Below, piece after piece: positions 1-7,324 of a DNA stretch of 12,650 nucleotides. Below the pieces are notes generated by a model. The model saw only the letters and a program-made list of their open reading frames with translations, made no database searches and was not told the DNA's origin. The stretch's first letter is position 1. Each line of letters starts with the position of its first letter. The position numbers and the translations under genes were made by a program. Origin of the DNA: Bacteroidota bacterium (GTDB lineage: Bacteria; Bacteroidota; Bacteroidia; NS11-12g; UBA9320); the NCBI GenBank assembly GCA_024638525.1, contig JAHEKB010000045.1, positions 1 through 12,650 of the forward strand. The letters run 5' to 3'.

Positions 1-848
1 CCAAAAGCTTTATTAAAAGTAAACTCTATACAATTTTCATGCTGCTCTCAGTGGTAACTGCTTGCACTGAAGAACCCTCGGGACGGATAATTGCGGAAGC
101 ATATGGTGAAGCATTATATCTCCACGACATTGAGCAAGCCTTAGGGCCCGATATGAGCTATGAGGACAGTGTGTTTGTGGTCAGAGAGTATATAAATACT
201 TGGGTAGCCCAGCAGGTTGTTCTGCATGAGTCTCTAACTGTATTAGATGAACAAGAGCGCAATAAAGAGGATGAATTGAAGGCCTATAAGGACGATCTTC
301 TAGTCTATGAAACCTTGAACAAATTGGCCATTCAACGAGCAGATAGCAACTTCAATAAAGATGAGTTGATGCAGTACTATCAAGACAATTTACAAGAGTT
401 TATTCTCAGCGAAAACATAATTAAGCTCAATTTTATTCAATTGCCTCTGAATTATGAATCAATAGAGGACCTTTGGACGGAATTCAAATCGTCTGATGTG
501 GATCTTGAAAAGCTGTCTGAACTAGCCAGAGAAAACGGAGGCAATTATTTCATTGACTCAAGTTCATGGGTTTACTTTGACGACATTCTAAAGGAGATTC
601 CAATAAACACCTACAATCAGGAGCATTTCTTGAATAATAACAAAAACATCAGGATAAACGAAGGAAGATCTGTATACTTCATTAAGATTTTGGACTTTAG
701 GATTAAGAGGGGAAATTCACCCTTTGAGATGGAAAAGGAGCGCATAAAGAAGATATTGACGGTTAAAAGACAACAGGCCTATTTCAAAGAAGTTGAAACA
801 GAATTGGTAGAAAAAGCGTATAGCAGTAATAAAGTCATTATTCATTGA
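1..848 (+). CDS. SurA/PpiC-related periplasmic lipoprotein (5' partial)
   Basis: Probably a membrane-anchored folding factor related to the N-terminal part of SurA-type peptidyl-prolyl isomerases. The reading frame is open to the left edge. The first ATG (39) falls in the middle of a lipoprotein signal: upstream in-frame codons add a lysine-rich n-region (KSFIKSKLYTIF) before the hydrophobic stretch MLLSVVTAC. The true start therefore lies before base 1, and Cys at base 63-65 is the likely lipidated residue (V-T-A-C lipobox). After it come a helical, charged domain (to about residue 115 from the ATG) and a parvulin-like C-terminal region (YYQDNLQEF, then alternating strands) with no convincing catalytic motif, so a chaperone role is more likely than isomerase activity. 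The stop overlaps the surA start by four bases (TTGA), implying translational coupling. The family assignment rests on fold-like pattern and gene context; sequence similarity is weak. Confidence 0.72.
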   Translation, partial: KSFIKSKLYTIFMLLSVVTACTEEPSGRIIAEAYGEALYLHDIEQALGPDMSYEDSVFVVREYINTWVAQQVVLHESLTVLDEQERNKEDELKAYKDDLLVYETLNKLAIQRADSNFNKDELMQYYQDNLQEFILSENIIKLNFIQLPLNYESIEDLWTEFKSSDVDLEKLSELARENGGNYFIDSSSWVYFDDILKEIPINTYNQEHFLNNNKNIRINEGRSVYFIKILDFRIKRGNSPFEMEKERIKKILTVKRQQAYFKEVETELVEKAYSSNKVIIH

Positions 849-2188
849 GAGTTAAAGCATTCATAAGCACAATACTGATCGCAGTATCAGTAATGGCACA
901 ACAAGGCAAGGTCTTGGAAGAGATAGTAGCAGTGGTCGGGGAGAACGTGATTCTCAAATCAGATCTCGAAACAGAATATCTTCAAGCCAAAGAGCAAATG
1001 GAGTTCTTTGAAGGAGACCTGAAATGCGAGATACTGAATCAGCTCATCATTCAAAAACTGTATCTGCACAAAGGTGAAGTGGATTCCGTTTCCGTATCTG
1101 AAGATAGAGTAGAATCCGAAGTGGATAGAAGAGTTAAATTTTATGCTGCGCAGATCGGCGGAGAGCGACAATTGGAACGCTATCTTGGCAAATCCATAGA
1201 TGATTACAAGGAACTCATGAGACCGAAGGTTAAGGAGCAAATGATGATCCAAGATGTGCAGCAGAAACTCATAGCAGATGTAAAGGTCTCACCTACCCAA
1301 GTGCAAGATTATTTTAATCGCATACCCAAAGACAGTCTACCGAGCTTTGAGCGTTCGGTTGAGCTAGCTCAAATATCCATGACCCCCGATCCAAGTCAGA
1401 TTGCTTTGGACTATGCCTTGGAGACCATTCAAGAGATCAGGGCAGATATCATGGCAGGTAAATACACTTTTGAATATGCGGCTAGGTTTAAAAGCGATGA
1501 TAAAGGGACGGCCGTAAATGGCGGTGAATTAGGTTATTTTACCCGTGGTCAAATGGTCGGTGCTTTTGAAAGAACGGCTTTTAAGCTCACTAAAGACAGT
1601 ATATCCGAGATTATTCAGACAGAATTCGGGTATCATATTATCCAACTAATTGATCGCAAGGGAGAGAAAGTAAATGCAAGACACATCTTGATTAAGCCCT
1701 TAGTCCTCGCATCTGACTATGAGAAAGTAAAAGACAAACTAAAAACCGTCATCAGACAATTGAAAGCCGACAGTATTGATTTTTGCAAGGCAGCTTCGGA
1801 GTATAGCTCAGACATGTTTACCAAAGACAATTGTGGCTTTTACGTGGATCAGAATACAGGATCTCAGAGCGTGGGCATATCCAATTTGGAACCTGATATC
1901 ATTGCTACCTTGAGCACAATGGAAGTCGGTGAGTATACAGAACCGCGTGAGTTTCAGCAGTACGATGGGAGCAAGGCCTATAGATTCTTCTACTTGAAAT
2001 CCAGCTCTCCTGAACACGAGGCCAATTTGCGTGATGATTATCAAAAAATCCAAAAACTTGCTCTGGCTGAGGCCCAAGATAAATATGTTTCTCAATGGAC
2101 GCAAGACTACAAGACAGGTGTTTACGTTTGGATAGATGACAAATACAAGAATTGCAAGGAGTTGAAACCTTGGCAAGGCCTAAATTGA
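845..2188 (+). CDS. surA: Periplasmic peptidyl-prolyl cis-trans isomerase, SurA-like
   Basis: Periplasmic chaperone and prolyl isomerase expected to escort outer-membrane proteins to the BAM machinery. Residues 1-18 form a Sec signal peptide (MRVKAFISTILIAVSVMA, cleavage before QQ). Next comes the SurA N-terminal domain: EEIVAVVGENVILKSDLE (residues 25-42) is the family hallmark. A first parvulin domain follows at about 172-272, with GGELGYFTRGQMV and EFGYHIIQLID. A second is at about 276-388, opening with VNARHILIKP but degenerate afterwards (NCGFYVDQ replaces the GG-lG motif). The length of 447 aa is normal for Bacteroidota SurA. The TTG start sits inside the stop of the preceding lipoprotein gene and gives a well-formed signal peptide, which supports it. 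The next gene begins one base after the stop, so all three share a transcript. Confidence 0.9.
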   Translation: MRVKAFISTILIAVSVMAQQGKVLEEIVAVVGENVILKSDLETEYLQAKEQMEFFEGDLKCEILNQLIIQKLYLHKGEVDSVSVSEDRVESEVDRRVKFYAAQIGGERQLERYLGKSIDDYKELMRPKVKEQMMIQDVQQKLIADVKVSPTQVQDYFNRIPKDSLPSFERSVELAQISMTPDPSQIALDYALETIQEIRADIMAGKYTFEYAARFKSDDKGTAVNGGELGYFTRGQMVGAFERTAFKLTKDSISEIIQTEFGYHIIQLIDRKGEKVNARHILIKPLVLASDYEKVKDKLKTVIRQLKADSIDFCKAASEYSSDMFTKDNCGFYVDQNTGSQSVGISNLEPDIIATLSTMEVGEYTEPREFQQYDGSKAYRFFYLKSSSPEHEANLRDDYQKIQKLALAEAQDKYVSQWTQDYKTGVYVWIDDKYKNCKELKPWQGLN

Positions 2189-2189
2189 T

Positions 2190-3155
2190 ATGGTAGATTT
2201 TAAGGATGATAAAGAAGCAGCTGATCAGCTGAATACTAAAGTCAAGGAACTAAAATCCGAGATAGCCAAAGTGATTATTGGACAAGATGAGGTGGTCAAT
2301 GGTGTAATTACGTCTATCGTTTCCAATGGCCATGCGCTATTGGTAGGTGTTCCTGGCTTGGCTAAGACCTTACTGATCAAAACCATATCCGAAGCACTGG
2401 ACATGAGCTTCAACCGGATTCAGTTTACGCCAGACTTGATGCCATCAGACATAACGGGTGCTGAAATCTTAGATGAAGAACGCAATTTTAGATTCAATAA
2501 AGGTCCTGTTTTTGCCAATATCGTCCTGGCAGATGAGATCAACCGCACCCCGCCTAAAACGCAAGCGGCCTTGCTCGAAGCCATGCAAGAAAAGAATATT
2601 ACGGTAGCTGGTCAAAACTATTCTTTGCCAAGACCTTTCTTTGTGCTTGCTACTCAAAACCCAATAGAGCAAGAGGGTACATATCCTCTGCCAGAGGCAC
2701 AGTTAGACCGTTTTATGTTCAATATGGTTTTGGACTACCCCAGTCATCAGGAAGAAGTGAGTATAGTCAAAGCAACCACGGGAGGAATACAACAGACCGT
2801 CAAAACCATATTAAACGCTTCAGAAGTTATAGCCTTTCAAGAATTAGCTCGCAGAGTTCCTGTTGCGGACAATGTTTATGAATATGCAGTGGGTTTGGTA
2901 TCCAAAACAAGGCCCGGAAGGTCTGAGGCAACTCAATTGGTGAACAAATACATTGAATACGGCGCTGGACCCAGAGCTTCACAATATTTGATCATAGGAG
3001 CAAAGACTCATGCCTTGATACAAGGAAAGTATTCTCCTGATATAGAAGACGTTCAAGCCATTGCAGCTCCGGTACTTAGACATAGAATTGTCAGAAACTA
3101 CAAAGCCGAGGCTGAAGGTTTCAGCACTGACCAATTGATAGAAGGCCTGTTCTAA
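2190..3155 (+). CDS. moxR: MoxR-family AAA+ ATPase
   Basis: ATP-driven chaperone-like ATPase of the MoxR group. Members usually work with VWA-domain partners to mature or insert metals into protein complexes, or to act on envelope stress. Visible motifs: Walker A GVPGLAKT (residues 53-60), Walker B IVLADE followed by INRTPPKTQAALLEAMQE (111-134), sensor 1 in ATQNPIEQEGTYPLPEAQ (155-171), and LDRF just after it with the likely arginine finger. A C-terminal lid domain runs to residue 321. The length is typical for the family. It starts one base after the surA stop with no visible Shine-Dalgarno, so it is probably co-transcribed. The usual downstream DUF58/VWA genes are absent: the next gene is a DNA repair-type nuclease, so the substrate cannot be read from this locus. 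Confidence 0.93.
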   Translation: MVDFKDDKEAADQLNTKVKELKSEIAKVIIGQDEVVNGVITSIVSNGHALLVGVPGLAKTLLIKTISEALDMSFNRIQFTPDLMPSDITGAEILDEERNFRFNKGPVFANIVLADEINRTPPKTQAALLEAMQEKNITVAGQNYSLPRPFFVLATQNPIEQEGTYPLPEAQLDRFMFNMVLDYPSHQEEVSIVKATTGGIQQTVKTILNASEVIAFQELARRVPVADNVYEYAVGLVSKTRPGRSEATQLVNKYIEYGAGPRASQYLIIGAKTHALIQGKYSPDIEDVQAIAAPVLRHRIVRNYKAEAEGFSTDQLIEGLF

Positions 3156-3169
3156 GTTCTTTTATCCCA

Positions 3170-3203
3170 TTGGGTCAAACACTATTTTTGAATAGTGACC
3201 CAA
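3170..3203 (+). promoter_or_regulatory. Dyad/hairpin covering the start codon of the exonuclease-GIY-YIG gene
   Basis: The arms are TTGGGT (3170-3175) with ACCCAA (3198-3203), and CACTATT (3180-3186) with AATAGTG (3191-3197). They are separated by a CAAA bulge on the left side and closed by a TTTG loop. All 13 pairs are perfect. The right arm ends with the GTG start codon (3195-3197), so in RNA the start would be paired. No T-tract follows, which argues against a simple terminator. The element could be a translational control hairpin or a protein-binding operator; the function is inferred. A TATTTTTG match to the Bacteroidota -7 consensus (3183-3190) lies inside it but is too close to the start for an ordinary leader. 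Confidence 0.5.
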
Positions 3204-4553
3204 ATATATTCCATAGTTGATATTGAAACCACAGGAGGCACCTCCGGAAATCGGGTTACAGAAATTGCCATTTGTAAAACGGATGGAAATCAAATCTTAG
3301 ATCGCTATGTAAGCCTGATTAATCCCGAACAGTTCATTCCACATTCCATTAGTCTTTTGACTGGGATCAGCAATGACATGGTTGCGGACAAACCCCTTTT
3401 TCAGGATGTGGCCGATGACATACTCAGGTTTTTAGAGGGCAGCATTTTTGTGGCTCATAATGTGAGTTTTGACTATTCCATTATTAAAAACCATTACGCC
3501 GATTTGGGAATCAGTTTCAATATGAAAAAACTCTGCACTGTTCGTTTGAGTCGCGGCATCATAAAAGGTTTGCCTTCTTATTCTCTTGGCAAGCTCTGCA
3601 AAAAGTTGAGCATTCCCAATAAGAACAGGCATAGGGCTATGGGCGATGCTGAAGCAACGGCGCAACTCTTTCACTTATTGCTTAGAAAAGATGAGAATGA
3701 CTTTATCACACATTCACTGAATCAACTCAATAGAGAAGCGGTAATACCGCCAAATTTGCCCAAAGAAGAATTTGAGCAGCTGCCAGAAAGCACGGGAGTC
3801 TACTATATGCACGGAAAGCAAATGGAAGTTCTTTACGTGGGCAAGGCAAAAAACATCAAGCAGCGAATCAATACTCACTTTAACGAGAAGACACGCAAGA
3901 AGTCTGAGCTGCTGCGCAGGATTCATCACTTGAGTTATGAATTGACCGGCAATGAACTCGTAGCTTATTTATTGGAAAGTGCGGAGATCAAGAAGCACTA
4001 TCCGTACTATAATCGAGCTCAGAAAAGCAAGCACAGTGCATATTATGTGAGTTTATACAAAGGACAAGACAACATCTATAGGGTTGACATTTTCAATAAG
4101 AAATACGGAGGAAATAGTTTAGATCATTTTACCTCTGTGACCATGGCCAGGGACTACCTCTATCAATTGGTTGAAGAGAAGTCACTTTGCCCAAAATACA
4201 CTGGCTTGGAGCGTACTAAAGGAAACTGTTTTAAAGGCGAAGAATGCGATATATGCAGCGGCAGAATAAGTGCGGAAGAATACAATTTACGCGTGAGTCA
4301 GCTCAGAGACGGCAACAGATCACAGAGTCTTTTGATTCTTGGCAAGGGGCGATCCAAAGAAGAAAAGACTGCTGTTTATGTGCAAGAAGGAGAATATAAA
4401 GGCTTCACTTATTTTGATCCGGAACACCTTGATGAACCGCAAGATTTATTGGAGCAAATCACGCCATACACCGACAATTCAGATACTCAGCGTATCATTC
4501 GTCAATTTCTAAACGGTTCTCTGGCTAAGCGCTATGAAATTCTCGAGCTTTGA
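3195..4553 (+). CDS. DnaQ-type 3'-5' exonuclease fused to UvrC/Cho-like GIY-YIG endonuclease
   Basis: Two nuclease domains in one chain. Residues 4-165 are a DEDDh exonuclease like the DNA polymerase III epsilon subunit: IVDIETTGG gives Asp9 and Glu11, HNVSFDYS gives Asp93, and RHRAMGDAEATA gives His146 and Asp151. Residues 195-277 are a GIY-YIG domain: GVYYM, LYVGKAKN, Arg224, and LLESAEIK with the catalytic-type Glu261. Four cysteines (332, 345, 351, 354) resemble the cysteine cluster after the nuclease domain in UvrC and Cho. The family is known in actinobacteria and Bacteroidota and is usually described as nucleotide excision repair or epsilon-like. Start: an in-frame TGA lies at 3189-3191, so GTG at 3195 is the only usable common start before the catalytic DxE. 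The start codon is buried in a hairpin (see 3170-3203). The 3' end overlaps the opposite-strand decarboxylase by 22 bases. Confidence 0.92.
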   Translation: MTQIYSIVDIETTGGTSGNRVTEIAICKTDGNQILDRYVSLINPEQFIPHSISLLTGISNDMVADKPLFQDVADDILRFLEGSIFVAHNVSFDYSIIKNHYADLGISFNMKKLCTVRLSRGIIKGLPSYSLGKLCKKLSIPNKNRHRAMGDAEATAQLFHLLLRKDENDFITHSLNQLNREAVIPPNLPKEEFEQLPESTGVYYMHGKQMEVLYVGKAKNIKQRINTHFNEKTRKKSELLRRIHHLSYELTGNELVAYLLESAEIKKHYPYYNRAQKSKHSAYYVSLYKGQDNIYRVDIFNKKYGGNSLDHFTSVTMARDYLYQLVEEKSLCPKYTGLERTKGNCFKGEECDICSGRISAEEYNLRVSQLRDGNRSQSLLILGKGRSKEEKTAVYVQEGEYKGFTYFDPEHLDEPQDLLEQITPYTDNSDTQRIIRQFLNGSLAKRYEILEL

Positions 4554-5782
4554 CTTAAACCTTCTACCAAGGGCAGTAGTTTTTCAATGTTGACATGATC
4601 CATCAGCACAATCTTAAACCATTTGGGTTCTTTGTGATTGTCCGGAACTAATCCCAGTTTTTTGGCCAGCGCTCCGCTAACATACTCCGCTTTAATGCTG
4701 ATGATGTTTGAATTGGGATGTCGATAGAATTCGATATTGAGCTTGTTCAGTTCTTCACAGAGCCATTCGGCACGTTTTTGAAGGATATAGATCTTTTCTC
4801 TCCAGCCGAACGGACCATGCGTACTGAGGATCATCCATATGGCAACTGCATTGGCGCCAGATCTACTGCCAATTAGGGTAAAGTCTTCACCTTCTATATA
4901 ACTTGCTTCTTTGGTGTTGGCGTAGTGAATCAACCCTTTTCTACAAAGAAAAATTCCAGTGCCATAAGGGGCTTGGGCCATTTTGTGCGCATCAAGGGTT
5001 ACCGAGCTTACTTCTGGATTTGCAAAGTCCAGTTGACTGTTCTCTTCCGAAAATGGATAATAGAAGCCTCCATAAGCTCCGTCTACATGTATTCTATAAC
5101 TTAAGTCGGCCTTTTTTAGGGCTCGAGTGTAGCTATGAATATCATCGACGGATCCAAACATGGTAGTCATCATATTTACAACAACGATAAAGTATTTGAT
5201 ACCTGCGCGTTGCGCCTTGTCAAGCTTATTTTCGATATCTGATGTTTTTATGGATCTGTCCTTGAATTCAACCTCAACTTTTATCAGTTGAATATCTAAG
5301 ACATTGGCAGCCTTGTGCATGGAGTAGTGACTATCCTCGCTGCAGAGTATTGCTATTTCAGATTGCAATGCATTCTTTTCTCTTTTAAAGAAGTTTCTGT
5401 ATATCCATATAGCCTGTAGATTTGCCTCTGTTCCTCCGCTTGCAACATAACCGTCTATGCTGTTGGTTTCTGCATTAAGGATGTCCACTGCGCTTATCTC
5501 AATAACCTCCTTCTCTAGTGCTTGGGTTCCTTGAAAAAAACTTTCCGAATTGCCAAGGGTATGACAACCAATGTGGTTTGGGTTCTTGATCAAGGTGGAC
5601 ATATAGGGTGCATCCTTGAGCATCGGATTATTGTACAGTGGAAACACATCTTGATCCAAATAAGATGCCGGAACTCCGAGTACGGTCATGTCCGTATAAT
5701 TGATGTTCTTATCAATGGCGGAAAACACATGTTCTTTTATCTCCTTATCGGAGTATTTTTTCCAAAGCTTCAGTTCTTTCAC
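4532..5782 (-). CDS. PLP-dependent group II amino acid decarboxylase, MfnA/histidine decarboxylase-like
   Basis: Pyridoxal-phosphate enzyme of the group II decarboxylase fold, removing the carboxylate of an unidentified amino acid. Phosphate-binding SGGTEAN is at residues 115-121, the PLP-stacking histidine in SHYS is His152, the cofactor aspartate is Asp234 in HVDGAYGGF, and the Schiff-base lysine is Lys267 in DAHKMAQAP. The GSRSGANAVAIW stretch (305-316) and the 416 aa length resemble archaeal MfnA (tyrosine/aspartate decarboxylase) and bacterial histidine decarboxylase more than glutamate decarboxylase. One oddity is NMMTTMFGSVDD (203-214), where relatives usually have a small residue before the TT. 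The GTG start is forced by an in-frame stop 30 bases upstream. It lies 48 bases after the upstream decarboxylase and is probably co-transcribed with it. Its C-terminus overlaps the convergent nuclease gene. The substrate cannot be named from sequence. Confidence 0.87.
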   Translation of the reverse strand: MKELKLWKKYSDKEIKEHVFSAIDKNINYTDMTVLGVPASYLDQDVFPLYNNPMLKDAPYMSTLIKNPNHIGCHTLGNSESFFQGTQALEKEVIEISAVDILNAETNSIDGYVASGGTEANLQAIWIYRNFFKREKNALQSEIAILCSEDSHYSMHKAANVLDIQLIKVEVEFKDRSIKTSDIENKLDKAQRAGIKYFIVVVNMMTTMFGSVDDIHSYTRALKKADLSYRIHVDGAYGGFYYPFSEENSQLDFANPEVSSVTLDAHKMAQAPYGTGIFLCRKGLIHYANTKEASYIEGEDFTLIGSRSGANAVAIWMILSTHGPFGWREKIYILQKRAEWLCEELNKLNIEFYRHPNSNIISIKAEYVSGALAKKLGLVPDNHKEPKWFKIVLMDHVNIEKLLPLVEGLSQSSRIS

Positions 5783-5830
5783 AGCCGCAAAGGTAGATGG
5801 GCCAATGATCTAGATAATGAGATTCATCAG

Positions 5831-7201
5831 CTATGATGATGATCCAAATTGGGCACTTGCGAATGCTTCTAAGTGTTTAAAGAAGTTAAGTATGTCTTCT
5901 TTGTCGTTCCCTGCATTAATGGTTACTAAGCGCACAAACTCCTGGCCCTTGAACTCGCCATAGCCGACAAGAAGCTCTCCGGCCTCATACATAGCAGTAC
6001 AAAGCTCATTGGCTTCTATGCCTTTGTAGTTGAAACATACGGAAACGGAATCAGGGTAGCTGTACAATTGATAGTCCGAATGCTGGTCTACATATTCCCT
6101 AGCAATTTTTGCAAGATAAAATTGGTGGTTCACCGCTTCTTCCAACCCTTTTCTGCCAACGGCTTTCCACAAGGTCCAAAATTTTAAGGCATCATTTCTC
6201 CTGCCACATTGCAAGGAGGTTTTCCCCAAATTGTAATCGTCTTGATCGGTTTGATAGAGATAATCTGCATCTATAGCAAAAGAATCATAGAGACATTTGC
6301 GGTGCTTGGTAAGGATAATTGAGCATGTTAGAGGTGTTCCCAACATTTTGTGGGCGTTATAGCTGAATGAGTCTGAACGCCCAAGTCCTTTGACTAAGTG
6401 CCTGTATCTATCACTAAATACCACCGATCCGCAATAGGCTCCATCAACGTGTAGCCAAATTTCAAATTTTTCAGTGATGTCGGCAATTCGATCAATGGGG
6501 TCAAATGCTCCTAATACGGTGGTTCCGGCCGTGGCATTGACCATGACAGGCGTCAAGCCTTCCGCCAAATCTTGGGTAATGGCTTCTTCCAAGGCTTCGG
6601 GAATCATTTCTCCTTTGGCATTGGTTTCTATCTTTCTCACGTTTTTCAATCCTATGCCAATAAAGGATGCATTCTTCGGTATAGAGTAGTGCGAATCGGC
6701 GCTGGTGTACATGCACAAACCTGACTCAACACCCGTTTGCGTAATGTGAAATCTACCGTAATCTCTAGCCATGAGCATGGCCATTAAATTACTCATGGAT
6801 CCACCCGGGGCGATGGTGCCATCTGCAGTAGTTGGATAGCCCGCCAATGCACAGCTTTTGTGAATGATCTCTTTCTCAACCCCTACTTGAGGGCCAGCAA
6901 CTTTATAGGTATACATGCTGTTGTTGAGCATGACCGCCAATAAATCGCCCAGTACTGCCTTTGCATTTCTGCCACCAAATAATTGATTGTAGAATTTATG
7001 CGTTGCTGTTCTTGGGGTGTTGAGCACCAGGGAACGCAGCGCATTTTCAAAGTCCTGGTCTACAGAAGCTTCTTCGGTCAATGCAATATCTACATATTGG
7101 AGTAACTCTTTTGGCGGAATAGGTGTAACCACTTGTTCCTCATTTTCTGCTTTAATTAGCTCTTCGGAAAGCCTTAGAAATAAATTTAGATCATTGATCA
7201 T
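5831..7201 (-). CDS. PLP-dependent decarboxylase, cysteine sulfinate/glutamate decarboxylase-like
   Basis: Closest in pattern to animal CSAD, GAD and aspartate decarboxylase. With the ATG at 7201 the protein is 456 aa. Motifs in that numbering: FYNQLFGG (70-77), IAPGGSMSN (130-138), SHYS with PLP-stacking His171, VNATAGTTVLGAFDP (221-235), WLHVDGAYCGS with Asp253, NAHKMLGTPL with Schiff-base Lys285, and LQCGRRND (330-337). The active-site pair Phe75 (NQLF) and Ser95 (NNSMYTY) matches CSAD; GAD has Ser and Asn there. This favours cysteine sulfinate (product hypotaurine), consistent with the divergent cysteine dioxygenase gene. Glutamate or aspartate remain possible. A TTG at 7264 would extend the N-terminus by 21 residues, but that extension is not family-like, so I prefer ATG 7201. 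It is the first gene of a two-decarboxylase operon. Confidence 0.88.
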   Translation of the reverse strand: MINDLNLFLRLSEELIKAENEEQVVTPIPPKELLQYVDIALTEEASVDQDFENALRSLVLNTPRTATHKFYNQLFGGRNAKAVLGDLLAVMLNNSMYTYKVAGPQVGVEKEIIHKSCALAGYPTTADGTIAPGGSMSNLMAMLMARDYGRFHITQTGVESGLCMYTSADSHYSIPKNASFIGIGLKNVRKIETNAKGEMIPEALEEAITQDLAEGLTPVMVNATAGTTVLGAFDPIDRIADITEKFEIWLHVDGAYCGSVVFSDRYRHLVKGLGRSDSFSYNAHKMLGTPLTCSIILTKHRKCLYDSFAIDADYLYQTDQDDYNLGKTSLQCGRRNDALKFWTLWKAVGRKGLEEAVNHQFYLAKIAREYVDQHSDYQLYSYPDSVSVCFNYKGIEANELCTAMYEAGELLVGYGEFKGQEFVRLVTINAGNDKEDILNFFKHLEAFASAQFGSSS

Positions 7202-7282
7202 GTTGTACAAACAAAAGAGTGTATGCTCTGATTTTGACTTCAAAGTAAAGCTAAAATTAAACAAGCTCTAGACCTTATCCAC

Positions 7283-7313
7283 TTGTAATCCTCACTGCAA
7301 AAGCTTACCTTCG
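7283..7313 (+). promoter_or_regulatory. Possible Bacteroidota-type promoter of the cysteine dioxygenase gene
   Basis: TTG (7283-7285) is followed after 20 bases by TACCTTCG (7306-7313). This is a 7-of-8 match to the fixed-plus-free pattern TAnnTTTG at the spacing expected for the Bacteroidota primary sigma factor. It would give a leader of only a few bases before ATG 7325. No equally good element is visible on the minus strand of this 123-base gap for the decarboxylase operon. The call is from pattern only. Confidence 0.3.
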
Positions 7314-7324
7314 AGCCATCTTCT

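Noticed and set aside
959..1252. Minus-strand reading frame inside surA
   Set aside because: It lies opposite strongly supported coding sequence, has no recognisable motif, and behaves like a shadow frame.
3170..3203. Terminator of the surA-moxR operon
   Set aside because: The stem is strong but no T-tract follows, and it extends into the next coding region.
7202..7264. N-terminal extension of the CSAD-like decarboxylase from TTG 7264
   Set aside because: The 21 added residues are low-complexity and not family-like; ATG 7201 gives a normal start.
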